Source of the DNA: Montifringilla adamsi
Lineage: Eukaryota > Chordata > Aves > Passeriformes > Passeridae
Direction of reading: 5' to 3'
NCBI GenBank assembly: GCA_017590115.1
Contig: JAGGNK010012559.1
Coordinates: 1,704,686-1,768,685, forward strand
DNA length: 64,000 nt
A program made the position numbers and the translations under genes. The notes beneath the pieces are model-generated. The model worked only from the letters and a program-made list of their open reading frames with translations. It had not been told where the DNA came from and made no database searches. Positions 55,536-64,000 of this stretch are shown here, piece after piece. Numbering within the stretch: the first letter of the stretch is position 1; each line of letters begins with the position of its first letter.

Positions 55536-56159
55536 TGAATTTTGGGGCATTTCTTTTTGCTCCTCAGGAGGCTCTGGGGTGTTTCTTTGTGCCCCTTGGG
55601 GGGCTCTGGGACACCTCAAACTGGGGGCTGAGTTTCTCACTCTCACTCTGCCTTTGGACAGGGGGCAGTGGGGCTTTGGGGTGTGTGTGGGACAGGGGTG
55701 TCCCCCCTTAACCCATCAGCCCTGCCACTGTGGCACTCAGGAGCTCTTACCCAGCTCCATCCAGGTGATTTGTGGGGCAGGTGAGCCCCAAACCAGGGTT
55801 CGGGAGGAGTGATGGTGATCACACCACTCCTTCCAGAGTTTTCAGGATCCCTGGATGCCAAGCTGCCTGAAGGAGCTGAGCAGGGATCCCCTGGAGGTGT
55901 AAATCAGGCTGTGGATGTGAGGAATATCTCATGGTTGATTCCTTCCATCAGTGACTGGTGGCAAAGCCCTCAGGATGTGATGGAACCTGTCTCAGAGACA
56001 CGGTCCAGAGGTCCAGGTGTTGGAATTCTTCCCACAGCCCTGGCTTGGACCCACTTTGTGCTGCCAAACAAGTCTCTTCTGCCCTGGGGGCTCCTGTAAT
56101 GATGTTCAGTGCAGTACAGTCCTCTAGGATATCCCATATTTATAAATTTTTATGCTCCT
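55536..56159. other. Unique sequence, no supported feature
   Basis: No repeat or exon recognised. Short TTTGGGG motifs continue briefly from module B. Confidence 0.35.
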
Positions 56160-56432
56160 GATGGACACCCTGGGGACACACATTCCTGTCACCCCTGCAC
56201 TCCCAGGGACACCCTGGGGACACACATTCCTGTCACCCTGGCACTCCCAGGGACACCCTGGGGACACAGCACTGCTGTCACACACATGCTCACAGGGAAC
56301 ACCCTGGGGACACCCCTGCACTCCCGGGGACACCCTGGGGACACACATTTCTGTCCCCTGTGCACTCCCAGGAACACTTTGATTGGGGACACACATTTCT
56401 GTCACCTCTGCACTCCCGGGGACATCAGGGCT
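56160..56432. repeat. 43-bp minisatellite, about six units
   Basis: CACTCCCAGGGACACCCTGG and variants recur at roughly 43-bp steps (56200, 56243, then less regular), with CACACATTCCTGTCACC between. Confidence 0.95.
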
Positions 56433-56499
56433 GGGCACCCGTCGCTGCCAGGCTCCGCAGCTGCTGTCCTGTGTGCCCCGGGCTGCCCTGGCGGAGCGG

Positions 56500-56840
56500 G
56501 GCCGGGGATGCTCACACGGAGCCGGGGCTGTGTGACGGTGGCAGTGGAGGAGCAGGGCCGGGGATGCTCGCACAGAGCCAGGGATGCTTGCCTGGGGCCA
56601 GGGATGCTCGCCTGGGGCCGGGGATGCTTGCACGGAGCCAGGGATGCTCGTACAGGTTCGGGGATGCTCATAGGGAGTCGGGGCTGTGTGACGGTGGCAG
56701 TGGAGGAGCAGGGCCGAGGATGCTCGCCCGGGGCCGGGAATGCTCGTACAGAGCCAGGGATGCTCGCCTGGGGCCGGGGATAATCGTACAGAGCCAGGGA
56801 TGCTCGCACAGAGCCGGGGATGCTCGCCCGGGCCCGGAGC
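56500..56840. repeat. 20-bp minisatellite with a 156-bp higher-order repeat
   Basis: GATGCTCG (or variant) recurs every 20 bp at 56563, 56583, 56603, 56623, 56643 and 56663, and again at 56719, 56739, 56759, 56779, 56799 and 56819. GGGCTGTGTGACGGTGGCAG interrupts the array at 56525 and 56681, so the block repeats at 156 bp. It is CpG-containing and GC-rich. Confidence 0.96.
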
Positions 56841-57529
56841 TGCGTGCCGGTGCCAGCGGCTCTGTTCTGCCCTCCGCGCTGCCCACGCTGGTGCCAACAC
56901 ACAGTACGTTTGTGCAAAAGCTCCTTCTCACTCTGGGTAGTGACATTGGCGGTGGCAGCTCCCGTCTCCTCCCAAGCACCCTTGTCATTTGCCTTCCCTT
57001 TATCGACAGCCTTTAATGGGATGAGGCTTTTGCCAGCAGAGAGGAGCCAATGTGTTCTCAGCGGCTGTCAGAGGCACTCGGGCTGCATAAAGAGCCTCCC
57101 ATGTGGTCTCACAGCTAAAATATATATACAGGCAGCAGACAAAACTGTCACCAGCGTGCCAGAACCATCATTAGCACTTGATCTTCCCAGCACAGAGGAC
57201 ATGCCTCAGCTAGTTATTTTCATCCCAAATCCTTTTTTTGTTGTCATTGGTCCCATTTTATTTTGGGAACTGGGCTGGGGAAGGGGACTTTGTTTTCTCT
57301 ACACGTCATGGAGGAGACAGCACAGGCCTGGTGGGCACATTATGTTCTCAGTAGGGAGCTGTGGCATCTCTGGGAGAGGTTTTAGAAGGCATCAGACAGC
57401 TCCCAGCCTCCTGTCCCCCTGCCACCCTGGGTGTGAGCTTTGGGTGAGGCTGAGCCAGCTGGGAAGGGAAGTGAAAACCCCCGGAGCATCAAGAGGGAGC
57501 AATAATGTGAGCAAGGCAAGGAGCTGATT
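56841..57529. other. Unique sequence; 57000-57260 AT-richer
   Basis: No supported exon. ATATATATACAGGCAGCAG and CTAGTTATTTTCATCCC lie in a non-repetitive stretch that might be conserved noncoding DNA. Confidence 0.3.
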
Positions 57530-57590
57530 GCTCCAATTTTGCTGATTTCTCCAATTTCTCTGATTTCTCTGATTTCTGATTTCTCAATGC
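57530..57590. repeat. CTGATTT short tandem repeat
   Basis: CTCCAATTT/CTGATTTCT units repeated about six times with varied length. Confidence 0.85.
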
Positions 57591-57595
57591 AAGGT

Positions 57596-57672
57596 GTCCC
57601 TGCTCACAGCAGGAGTGGAACAAGATGAGCTGTAGGGTCCTCCCCCAACCCAAACCAGTCTGGGATTCCAGG
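57596..57672 (+). mobile_element. CR1 LINE 3' tail fragment
   Basis: AACAAGATGAGCTGTAGGGT, CCTCCCCCAACCCAAACCAG and a TCTGGGATTCC tail. Only about 77 bp of CR1 remain. Confidence 0.75.
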
Positions 57673-58594
57673 AAATGTTCCAGTAAATTTCAGGCAAGAT
57701 CCCATTCATCAGCTTTCCCACACAGAGAGGTTTTGGAGGAACAACTCCTTGTGCTTACAGCCACAGTCTTGGTCTTCCTCCACTGATGCTCCCCTCTGCC
57801 CAAGCAAATGTCCTGCCAAGTATCTTTGGGCACAGAAATAGAAAAAGAGACCCCAGCACCAAGAGGAAATTCTCTTTAAAATCCAGAAGAGCCTCTGATA
57901 GGCCCAGCATCCTCTGGCTGCCCAGCTCTGTGAGCATGATCAGATAAATAAAATTATTTTTGCTTGGCCTTGATAATCTGAGAGGTCTTTTCCCACCTTA
58001 ATGACTCAATGACTGCAGCAGCTTCCCCTGCCCCTGGCACAGGACTGAGGATGCTCAGGGGTGTTCAGGGATGCTGAGCCTGGAGCAGGGCTCGTGCTGC
58101 TCACCCAGCACCAGGCACAGCACCCCTGGAGCTGGATGTGGGCAGTGGATCCTCTGCCACCCCTGGGAGTAGCCACAGGAGCCACCCGCAGCCTCCTGCA
58201 AGCCCGGGCGGGATCAGAGCAGAGTGATGAATTCATTGTGCAGTTTCACAGACAGAAAGGGAGGCTAAATTCATCTCCTGAATTATTCACCAGGAATTGG
58301 TGCTGTGTTCTAGCAGACACACATCCAGCAGCTCCATAATGGGGAAATTCAGTATATATCATAGCAGTTAGACACGTATCCATTACACACAGCAGTTGTT
58401 AATCTCCAGTGAATGTATTTAATAATAGCTATTTATGTACCATACATTAACTACCCCTTTTAAGCTGAAACTGAATGCATATTTGAGACCCTTAATTCAA
58501 AGCACTACTTAAAGCTGAGGCTCTGAGTCAGGATAATAAGGATTTCACAAGGGGGGTGTTTAAGTACTTCAGAATAAAGAAAACCTTTAAAAAA
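57673..58594. other. Unique sequence; 58330-58500 resembles conserved noncoding DNA
   Basis: 58330-58500 (GGAAATTCAGTATATATCAT, GTATTTAATAATAGCTATTT, ACCATACATTAACTACCCC) is AT-rich, complex and free of repeats. No exon recognised. Confidence 0.3.
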
Positions 58595-58632
58595 GAAAGA
58601 AAAAGAAGGAAAAAAAAAAAAAAAGAAAACAA
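58595..58632. repeat. A-rich purine tract
   Basis: AAAGAAAGAAAAAGAAGG followed by an A run. Confidence 0.9.
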
Positions 58633-58917
58633 CCCCAAAGCATCTGAAGAGGTTTCTTGCACTTGAAATCCCTCCTGGGTGCAGACTTGTGGCTGAGAGT
58701 GGCACGATGGGCACAGGAAATTGTGCAGCATGAGAGATTCCTGGGTGCCCTGAAGGCACTGGAGCCCTCAGGAGAGCAGAATTCCATGGGCAAAGCGTGA
58801 AGGATGCCCTGGGAATGTCCTGGTGGCAGCCCTGGTGGCAGGGAGAGGAAGCACACCAGCACCTCCAGCCTCACAGCCAAACCCACCACAAGGGAAAGAA
58901 GAAAACACCAGAATTCA

Positions 58918-58964
58918 GGGTGAATTCTTCAGGATGAATTCTTCAGGATGAATTCTTCAGGATG
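58918..58964. repeat. 15-bp tandem repeat, three units
   Basis: TGAATTCTTCAGGA repeated three times without change, each unit containing an EcoRI site. Confidence 0.95.
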
Positions 58965-59504
58965 CTGTTGGAGTCTCCCCAAACCCTGGGAGTGCCCAGG
59001 GCACAGATTGTGACCCCCTGAACTCACCAGCCTGGGCCAGGGCTGCTGCTGGGCTGGGACATCCTCACAGCCCCAAAAATTCACCCCTGAGGTGTTTATT
59101 TGGTCAGCTCCCCCATCCCTGGGTAAAACACAACGCCCAGAGCAGACAGAGGGGGCAGCAGGAGGTGGGAAAGGATCAAAGTGGGAGCCAGTGGTGCCTC
59201 AGGGGCACTGGAGCCCCCAGAGGTTGTGGGGGGACCCCAGTGCCCTCCTCCCTGGACACCCCTACAGCCTCCACCTCCCTGCTCTTCCTCCTCCCCTGCT
59301 CTTCCTGCCTCCCCAGCCTCATCAGTTTTTTCCTATTTTGCTGGAAATAAGTTTTCCTGTGGGGAGTGGAACCATGGCCTCTGGTCTTCCATGGATTCAT
59401 GGAGAGGGAGAAGCCATCAAAGCATCCTGAGGGTTGGAAAGTCCTCACTGGACTCCTGTGTGGGGATTCAATGGCATCATAGCCTCTGCTTAGGACCCCA
59501 TTGC
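58965..59504. other. Unique sequence, no supported feature
   Basis: No repeat or exon recognised. Confidence 0.35.
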
Positions 59505-59873
59505 TACAGCCTGGAGAGGAGAGAGCTCCAGGGAGAGCTCAGAGCCCTGGCAGGGCCTGAAGGGGCTCCAGGAGAACTGCAGAGGGATTGGGGACAAGGA
59601 TGGAGGGACAGGACACAGGGAATGGCTCCCACTGCCAGAGGGCAGGGCTGGATGGGATCTTGGCAATTGGGAATTGTTCCCTGGCAGGCTGGGGAGGGGC
59701 TGGGCTGGAATTGCCAGAGCAGCTGTGGCTGCCCCTGGATCCCTGGCAGTGCCCAAGGCCAGGCTGGACATTGGGGCTGGGAGCACCTGGGACAGGGGGA
59801 GGTGTCCCTGCCAGGGCAGGGGTGGCACTGGGTGGGATTTCAGGTCCCTCCCAATCCAAACCATCCCGGGATG
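59505..59873 (+). mobile_element. CR1 LINE fragment, about 370 bp
   Basis: Close relative of 50985-51385 with GAGCTCCAGGGAGAGCTCAG, CAAGGATGGAGGGACAGGAC and TCAGGTCCCTCCCAATCCAA. It contains CTGCCAGAGGGCA at 59632-59644. Confidence 0.95.
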
Positions 59874-59965
59874 GTTTAGTTGAGGTGTTAGGGCATGGGT
59901 TGGACTCAATGATCTTGAAGGTCTCTTCCAACCCAGCCACTCTGTGAATTCTGGGATTCCAGCAT
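59874..59965 (+). mobile_element. CR1 LINE 3' tail of a different subfamily
   Basis: It abuts the previous CR1 at its 3' end: GGGTTGGACTCAATGATCTT, GAAGGTCTCTTCCAACCCAG and a CTCTGTGAATTCTGGGATTCC-like tail. The subfamily differs, so it is a separate insertion at or near the tail of the first. Confidence 0.9.
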
Positions 59966-61024
59966 TCAATTTTTAACTTTGTGAGGGCATTGCCTTGAAT
60001 TTCCCTTCCCATTTTATTGCACCTCGGAGTCTCCTAACATTCCCATGGATTCTGAATGCCAAACCCCCAAGTCCAGCACCACCAGCTTCTCTCCTCCCAG
60101 AGCAACATCAGGCTGTGTGTCAGAGCAGGGACAGCACACAGTGACCCTCTCCTGATGTCCCACCACCACTCCTGACCCAGAGGCACCTCAGAATCCAACA
60201 TCCCTTGGTGAATTCTCCTCTCATGAGCCTTCCTGTGGGGTTGGACATTTCCACCATGGACCAGGTGCGTGTCACCTCCTGCTGGCCATGGCTGTGGCAC
60301 CCCGCAGCTGTCTGGGATGGTCCCTGTGGAAAGAGAGAAGATCCCACAGCAGCAGCCCCTGGTTTTCCTGTCTGCTGTCACCCATCCCTCAGGAGATCCC
60401 CCAGAACTGCCCAGCCTTGCTGGCAGAGCCCCCAGGGCTTTCCACAGGGAGAGACTGAAAGCTGGGCTTTACATTCCTGCTCTTTATTCCCTTCATGATA
60501 ATTCCTAACACTTGATTTGCTTTTTCGAGGCACTGCTGAGCACAGAGCTGACATTTTCAAAGCTGCCTCTGTTGTAACTCTGAGACCTTGTTCTTTAGCA
60601 GTGACAGGCAGCTCATGGGGCTTTATTTAATTCATAAAGTTAGGAGCTGTATTTTCCCATGTACCTCCGTTCTCATTTATCTCCTCTGAATTTTATCTGC
60701 CATTTTGTCACTAGTCTCTCCCTATTACCAAGTCTTTCTGCAACCCCTCACAACTCGCCCTTGTTTTACTCCCAAAATAATCCAGCCTCTCCAGCTGAAG
60801 GTGTTATTGCAAGAAAAGAAAATTGTTATTAATAACCCATCCATGGTGGCCTTCAGCACAGTGAACCCAGGATGGCTTCACGAGTGGGGTGGGACCAAAC
60901 CTCCACATTCTCCTTGGTGGGATACGAGTTTCTCTGGTTGAACATCCCTGCCCACCTGAGACCAGCCCAGGGCTCCGAGCTCTGGCTCTGTGCAGATCCC
61001 TGGGGCTCTGACAGCCTGCCCAGA
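59966..61024. other. Unique sequence, no supported gene
   Basis: No repeat or exon recognised. 60590-60830 is AT-richer. Confidence 0.35.
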
Positions 61025-61979
61025 CATGGCCTGCCCTCAGCCCAGCTCTCTGCCTGCATTTGGGCCCCTCGGGCTCCCCAGGTGCTGCTGCGGGGCCGTG
61101 GCCCAGGAGAGCTCCTGATGAGCCCTGGGCTGAGCACAGGGAGCTGAGGGAGCTGGGAGCCGAGGGAGGGGCAGAGGAAACCCTGCCTGGAGCCTCTCCT
61201 TGCACAGGGGTCAGCACAGGGAATCTGTGTCCAAGGAAATCCGTGTCCAAGGGAAATACACATCCAAAGGGAATCCATGTCCAAGGGAATCCGTGTCCAA
61301 GGGAAATACACATCCAAAGGGAATCCATGTCCAAGGGAATCTGTGTCCAAGGCAATCCATGTCCAAGAGAAATATACATTCAAAGGGAATCCATGTCCAA
61401 AGGGAATCCACGTCCAAAGTGAATCCATGTCCAAGGCAATCCATGTCCAAGGGAATCCATGTCCAAAGGAAATCCACGTCCAAAGGAATCCATGTCCAAG
61501 GGAATCCATGTCCAAAGGAAATCCATGTCCAAGGGAATCCATGTCCAGAGGGAATCCATGTCCAAGGAAATCCATGTCCAAGGAAATCCATGTTCAAAAG
61601 GAATCCATGTCCAAGGGAATCCACATCCAAAGGGAATCCATGTCTAAAGAGAATTTGTGTCTCCAGGAAATCCCTGTCCCTGCTGCAATCGGATATTTCC
61701 TTGCTTTTGGATCCAAGAGCCATTGCAGCTCTGGCAGTTGCACCTTGCTTCTCCTGCTTTGTTAATTTTCCCCAACATCCATTTCAAGGTTTTACTTTCC
61801 TGCCTTTCTCTGCAAAATCCAGATTTTCTCTCAGCTTTGGAAGGGGTTTTTGACCCTTTTTGAAAAACACAACAATTGGAATGTTGTGATTTTTGTGCAA
61901 CAAGAGCTGCATGGAGAAAAATATTTCTCCCAGTTCATTTGCAAACTGTGCATTTGTTTGTTTGTTTTTACATTATTCA
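61025..61979. repeat. Tandem duplication, unit 1 (955 bp)
   Basis: Runs from ATGGCCTGCCCTCAGCCC to TTTTTACATTATTCA and contains the minisatellite at 61216-61665. Unit 2 follows without a spacer. Outside the minisatellite the units differ by as little as one base (GAGCTCCTGATGAG versus GAGATCCTGATGAG). Confidence 0.96.
61216..61665. repeat. 16-18 bp minisatellite of GGGAATCCATGTCCAA units
   Basis: About 26 units of AATCCATGTCCAAGGG with 16-, 17- and 18-bp length variants. AAATACACATCC variants form a higher-order pattern at the left end. The minus strand stays open with Asp-Met-Asp-Ser-Leu-Gly-His-Gly-Phe-type peptides, and the plus strand stays open as well. Confidence 0.97.
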
Positions 61980-62803
61980 ATGGCCTGCCCTCAGCCCAGC
62001 TCTCTGCCTGCATTTGGGCCCCTCGGGCTCCCCAGGTGCTGCTGCGGGGCCGTGGCCCAGGAGAGATCCTGATGAGCCCTGGGCTGAGCACAGGGAGCTG
62101 AGGGAGCTGGGAGCCGAGGGAGGGGCAGAGGAAACCCTGCCTGGAGCCTCTCCTTGCACAGGGGTCAGCACAGGGAATCTGTGTCCAAGGAAATCCGTGT
62201 CCAAGGGAAATACACATCCAAAGGGAATCCATGTCCAAGGGAATCCGTGTCCAAGGGAAATACACATCCAAAGGGAATCCATGTCCAAGGGAATCTGTGT
62301 CCAAGGCAATCCATGTCCAAGAGAAATATACATTCAAAGGGAATCCATGTCCAAAGGGAATCCACGTCCAAAGTGAATCCATGTCCAAAGGAATCCATGT
62401 CCAAGGAAATCCATGTTCAAAAGGAATCCATGTCCAAGGGAATCCACATCCAAAGGGAATCCATGTCTAAAGAGAATTTGTGTCTCCAGGAAATCCCTGT
62501 CCCTGCTGCAATCGGATATTTCCTTGCTTTTGGATCCAAGAGCCATTGCAGCTCTGGCAGTTGCACCTTGCTTCTCCTGCTTTGTTAATTTTCCCCAACA
62601 TCCATTTCAAGGTTTTACTTTCCTGCCTTTCTCTGCAAAATCCAGATTTTCTCTCAGCTTTGGAAGGGGTTTTTGACCCTTTTTGAAAAACACAACAATT
62701 GGAATGTTGTGATTTTTGTGCAACAAGAGCTGCATGGAGAAAAATATTTCTCCCAGTTCATTTGCAAACTGTGCATTTGTTTGTTTGTTTTTACATTATT
62801 CAA
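61980..62803. repeat. Tandem duplication, unit 2 (about 823 bp)
   Basis: Repeats unit 1 from ATGGCCTGCCC to ACATTATTCA but is 132 bp shorter, all of it within the minisatellite (62171-62480). It then continues into single-copy sequence at AGCCTAGAACAAAG. Confidence 0.96.
62171..62480. repeat. 16-18 bp minisatellite, contracted copy
   Basis: Same array as 61216-61665 with about eight units missing after GTCCAAAGTGAATCCATGTC. The left and right ends are unchanged. Confidence 0.97.
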
Positions 62804-63220
62804 GCCTAGAACAAAGATAAAGGTTTCCCAAACTATTGCCAAATTGATTTTCAAAGGGTTTGGAGTCAACTTTTCATTTGACAGTATCAGAATACTTCAC
62901 TTCAATCATGTTTTGGATTTTTCCAAATTAAATGAAAGGGAGTTTTTAAACTAAAGAATGTTTCAGGCCCAAAAAATCAAAACATTTCATTCTGAACATG
63001 TCAAAACTGGCCATTTAAAATGATTTCACATGGGGTTTTTTTCTCCAATAAACAAAATTGGGCAAATTCACCATCATTTTACAAAACACTTCAAGAGCTG
63101 ACACACTTCTGCTTCCACCATAAAGAAATTGCATGGAAAAAAAATTCATTAACCTCCTCTCCCAGAGTGGCTTTTGGAGGGGAAAAAACCTTCCAAGAAT
63201 GAAAACATGGGAATTCCAAG
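62804..63220. other. AT-rich unique sequence, possibly very old repeat
   Basis: TTTTCATTTGACAG, CAAAACATTTCATTC and GTCAAAACTGGCC motifs recall 51840-52190 loosely. No family assigned. Confidence 0.3.
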
Positions 63221-63221
63221 A

Positions 63222-63258
<37 letters not shown>

Positions 63259-63275
63259 AAAAAAGAAAAAAAGAA
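63221..63275. repeat. Poly(A) tract
   Basis: About 32 A followed by AAAGTAAAAAAAAAGAAAAA. No retroposon body recognised upstream. Confidence 0.95.
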
Positions 63276-63630
63276 TCCATTGTCACACGGTTGGGATACA
63301 CTCAGGTGTCCCTGTGGAGGCAGATTGGCAGGTCCCCACTGGTCTGCACTGGTTTGAACCGGGTGACATCTCCTCCATGCCACACCTGGGATATCCCCAT
63401 GGATTATTGTCCTTCCCTTCCTGCCTGGGAGCCTCCACCGGCCTCATTCCACTGAAATCCTCAGGTGAGATGCAAAAACACCCTGGCACAAATCTAAACC
63501 CTGTGTGGGCTTCAGGGGCACCAAAGGGGCCTTTCCCTGCCAACAAAATCCATCACCACAGGGGGGGCTCACTCCCAGGGCTGGAACTTTAGGCTGGAAA
63601 AGATCTGGAATGTTCTGCTCTGCTGGCTGG
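63276..63630. other. Unique sequence, no supported feature
   Basis: No repeat or exon recognised. Confidence 0.35.
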
Positions 63631-63690
63631 AGGGATGGGGTGGGATGGGATGATGAGATGGGATGGGATGGGATGATGAGATGGGATGGG
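63631..63690. repeat. (GGGAT)n / GATGAGATGGGATG short tandem repeat
   Basis: Two GATGATGAGATGGGATGGGA blocks made of GGGAT units. Confidence 0.93.
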
Positions 63691-63764
63691 ACTGAGCACC
63701 CTCCAAATACCAGTGCTGTGTTTGAGGTTAATTATCCCCCACAAACAGACATGGAACTGGACAT

Positions 63765-63885
63765 GCATTCCCTTGGACATGGACTCCATTGGACATGGAT
63801 TCCTTCAGATGTTTATTTCCTTTGGACACGGATTCCCTTGGACACAGATTCCCTTGGGACATGGTTTCCCTCTGGACACACCTCA
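63765..63885. repeat. Inverted-orientation relative of the 16-18 bp minisatellite
   Basis: CCTTGGACATGGACTCCATT, GGACATGGATTCC and GGACACGGATTCCCTTGGAC are the reverse complement of the GGAATCCATGTCCAAGG units at 61216-61665. About six degenerate units. Confidence 0.9.
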
Positions 63886-64000
63886 CCAAGACAGCCACTC
63901 CATGCCCTGTCTATGCCAAAAATCCACATTTTTAAAAGTACAAGGCTGGCTCAAGGCATGGGAGTGACCCCTGCCAGCTCTCCAAGGATTCACAGGATCA

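Noticed and set aside
60853..61723. Long frames on both strands at 61-62.5 kb (170-242 codons) with Gly-His-Gly-Phe and Met-Ser-Lys-Gly repeats
   Set aside because: They are translations of the 16-18 bp minisatellite, duplicated with the tandem unit. There is no independent sign of a gene.
63221..63275. Poly(A) tract as the tail of a processed pseudogene or SINE
   Set aside because: No recognisable gene, tRNA-derived head or target duplication was seen upstream.

Overview
The window is vertebrate nuclear DNA and almost certainly avian, most probably from a songbird. The main evidence is at least twenty fragments of the CR1 LINE family. Each carries the diagnostic 3' end (GGTCCCTTCCAACCC... 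on the sense strand) and a GATTCTATGATTCT-like tail. There are also 13 long terminal repeats that look like avian ERVK, ERVL and ERV1 solo LTRs, and an unusually high density of GC-rich minisatellites. Nothing prokaryotic is present: no operons, no convincing long conserved ORFs, no tRNA or rRNA genes and no CRISPR array. I recognise no protein-coding gene. The longest open frames all lie in tandem repeats or CR1 fragments. The window therefore reads as intergenic or intronic sequence, perhaps from a GC-rich microchromosome or subtelomeric arm (inference).

Layout. 1-5 kb: an edge-truncated LTR, an ERVL-type LTR with a 5-bp target-site duplication (TSD), a cluster of TAATTACC-type motifs, a 69-bp minisatellite and a small hairpin. 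5-17 kb: six or seven CR1 fragments, two LTRs, purine tracts, a 30-bp minisatellite, and two pairs of diverged duplicated segments that extend to 19 kb. 18-28 kb: a degenerate array of roughly 25-bp units, an internally deleted ERVL-type LTR and its full-length relative, an exactly periodic 23-bp array, and two minus-strand ERVK-type LTRs with 6-bp TSDs. 28-36 kb: microsatellites, otherwise mostly unique sequence with a CTCF-like motif. 36.8-41.2 kb: a recent 789-bp tandem duplication carrying an LTR, plus an older paralogous segment that preserves the empty insertion site. 42.5-44.6 kb: an LTR nested cleanly inside a CR1. 45.6-47.9 kb: three adjacent minisatellites (67, 19 and 123 bp). 48.5 kb: an assembly gap of 134 N. 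49-54 kb: another minisatellite, a 590-bp ERV1-like LTR, an inverted CR1 pair and a 56-bp minisatellite. That last module is present again at 55.2-55.5 kb. 56-57 kb: 43-bp and 20-bp arrays. 59.5-60 kb: two abutting CR1 tails. 61-64 kb: a 955-bp tandem duplication carrying a 16-18-bp minisatellite, and a short inverted-orientation relative of that array near the right edge.

The retroviral elements appear to be solo LTRs. I saw no gag, pol or env reading frame. Several insertions have exact TSDs, and two have empty-site homologues in the same window, so the relative order of events can be read directly. No previously undescribed biological system could be supported. The most informative observations are structural: nested and tandemly duplicated LTRs, duplicated minisatellite modules and candidate regulatory motifs.
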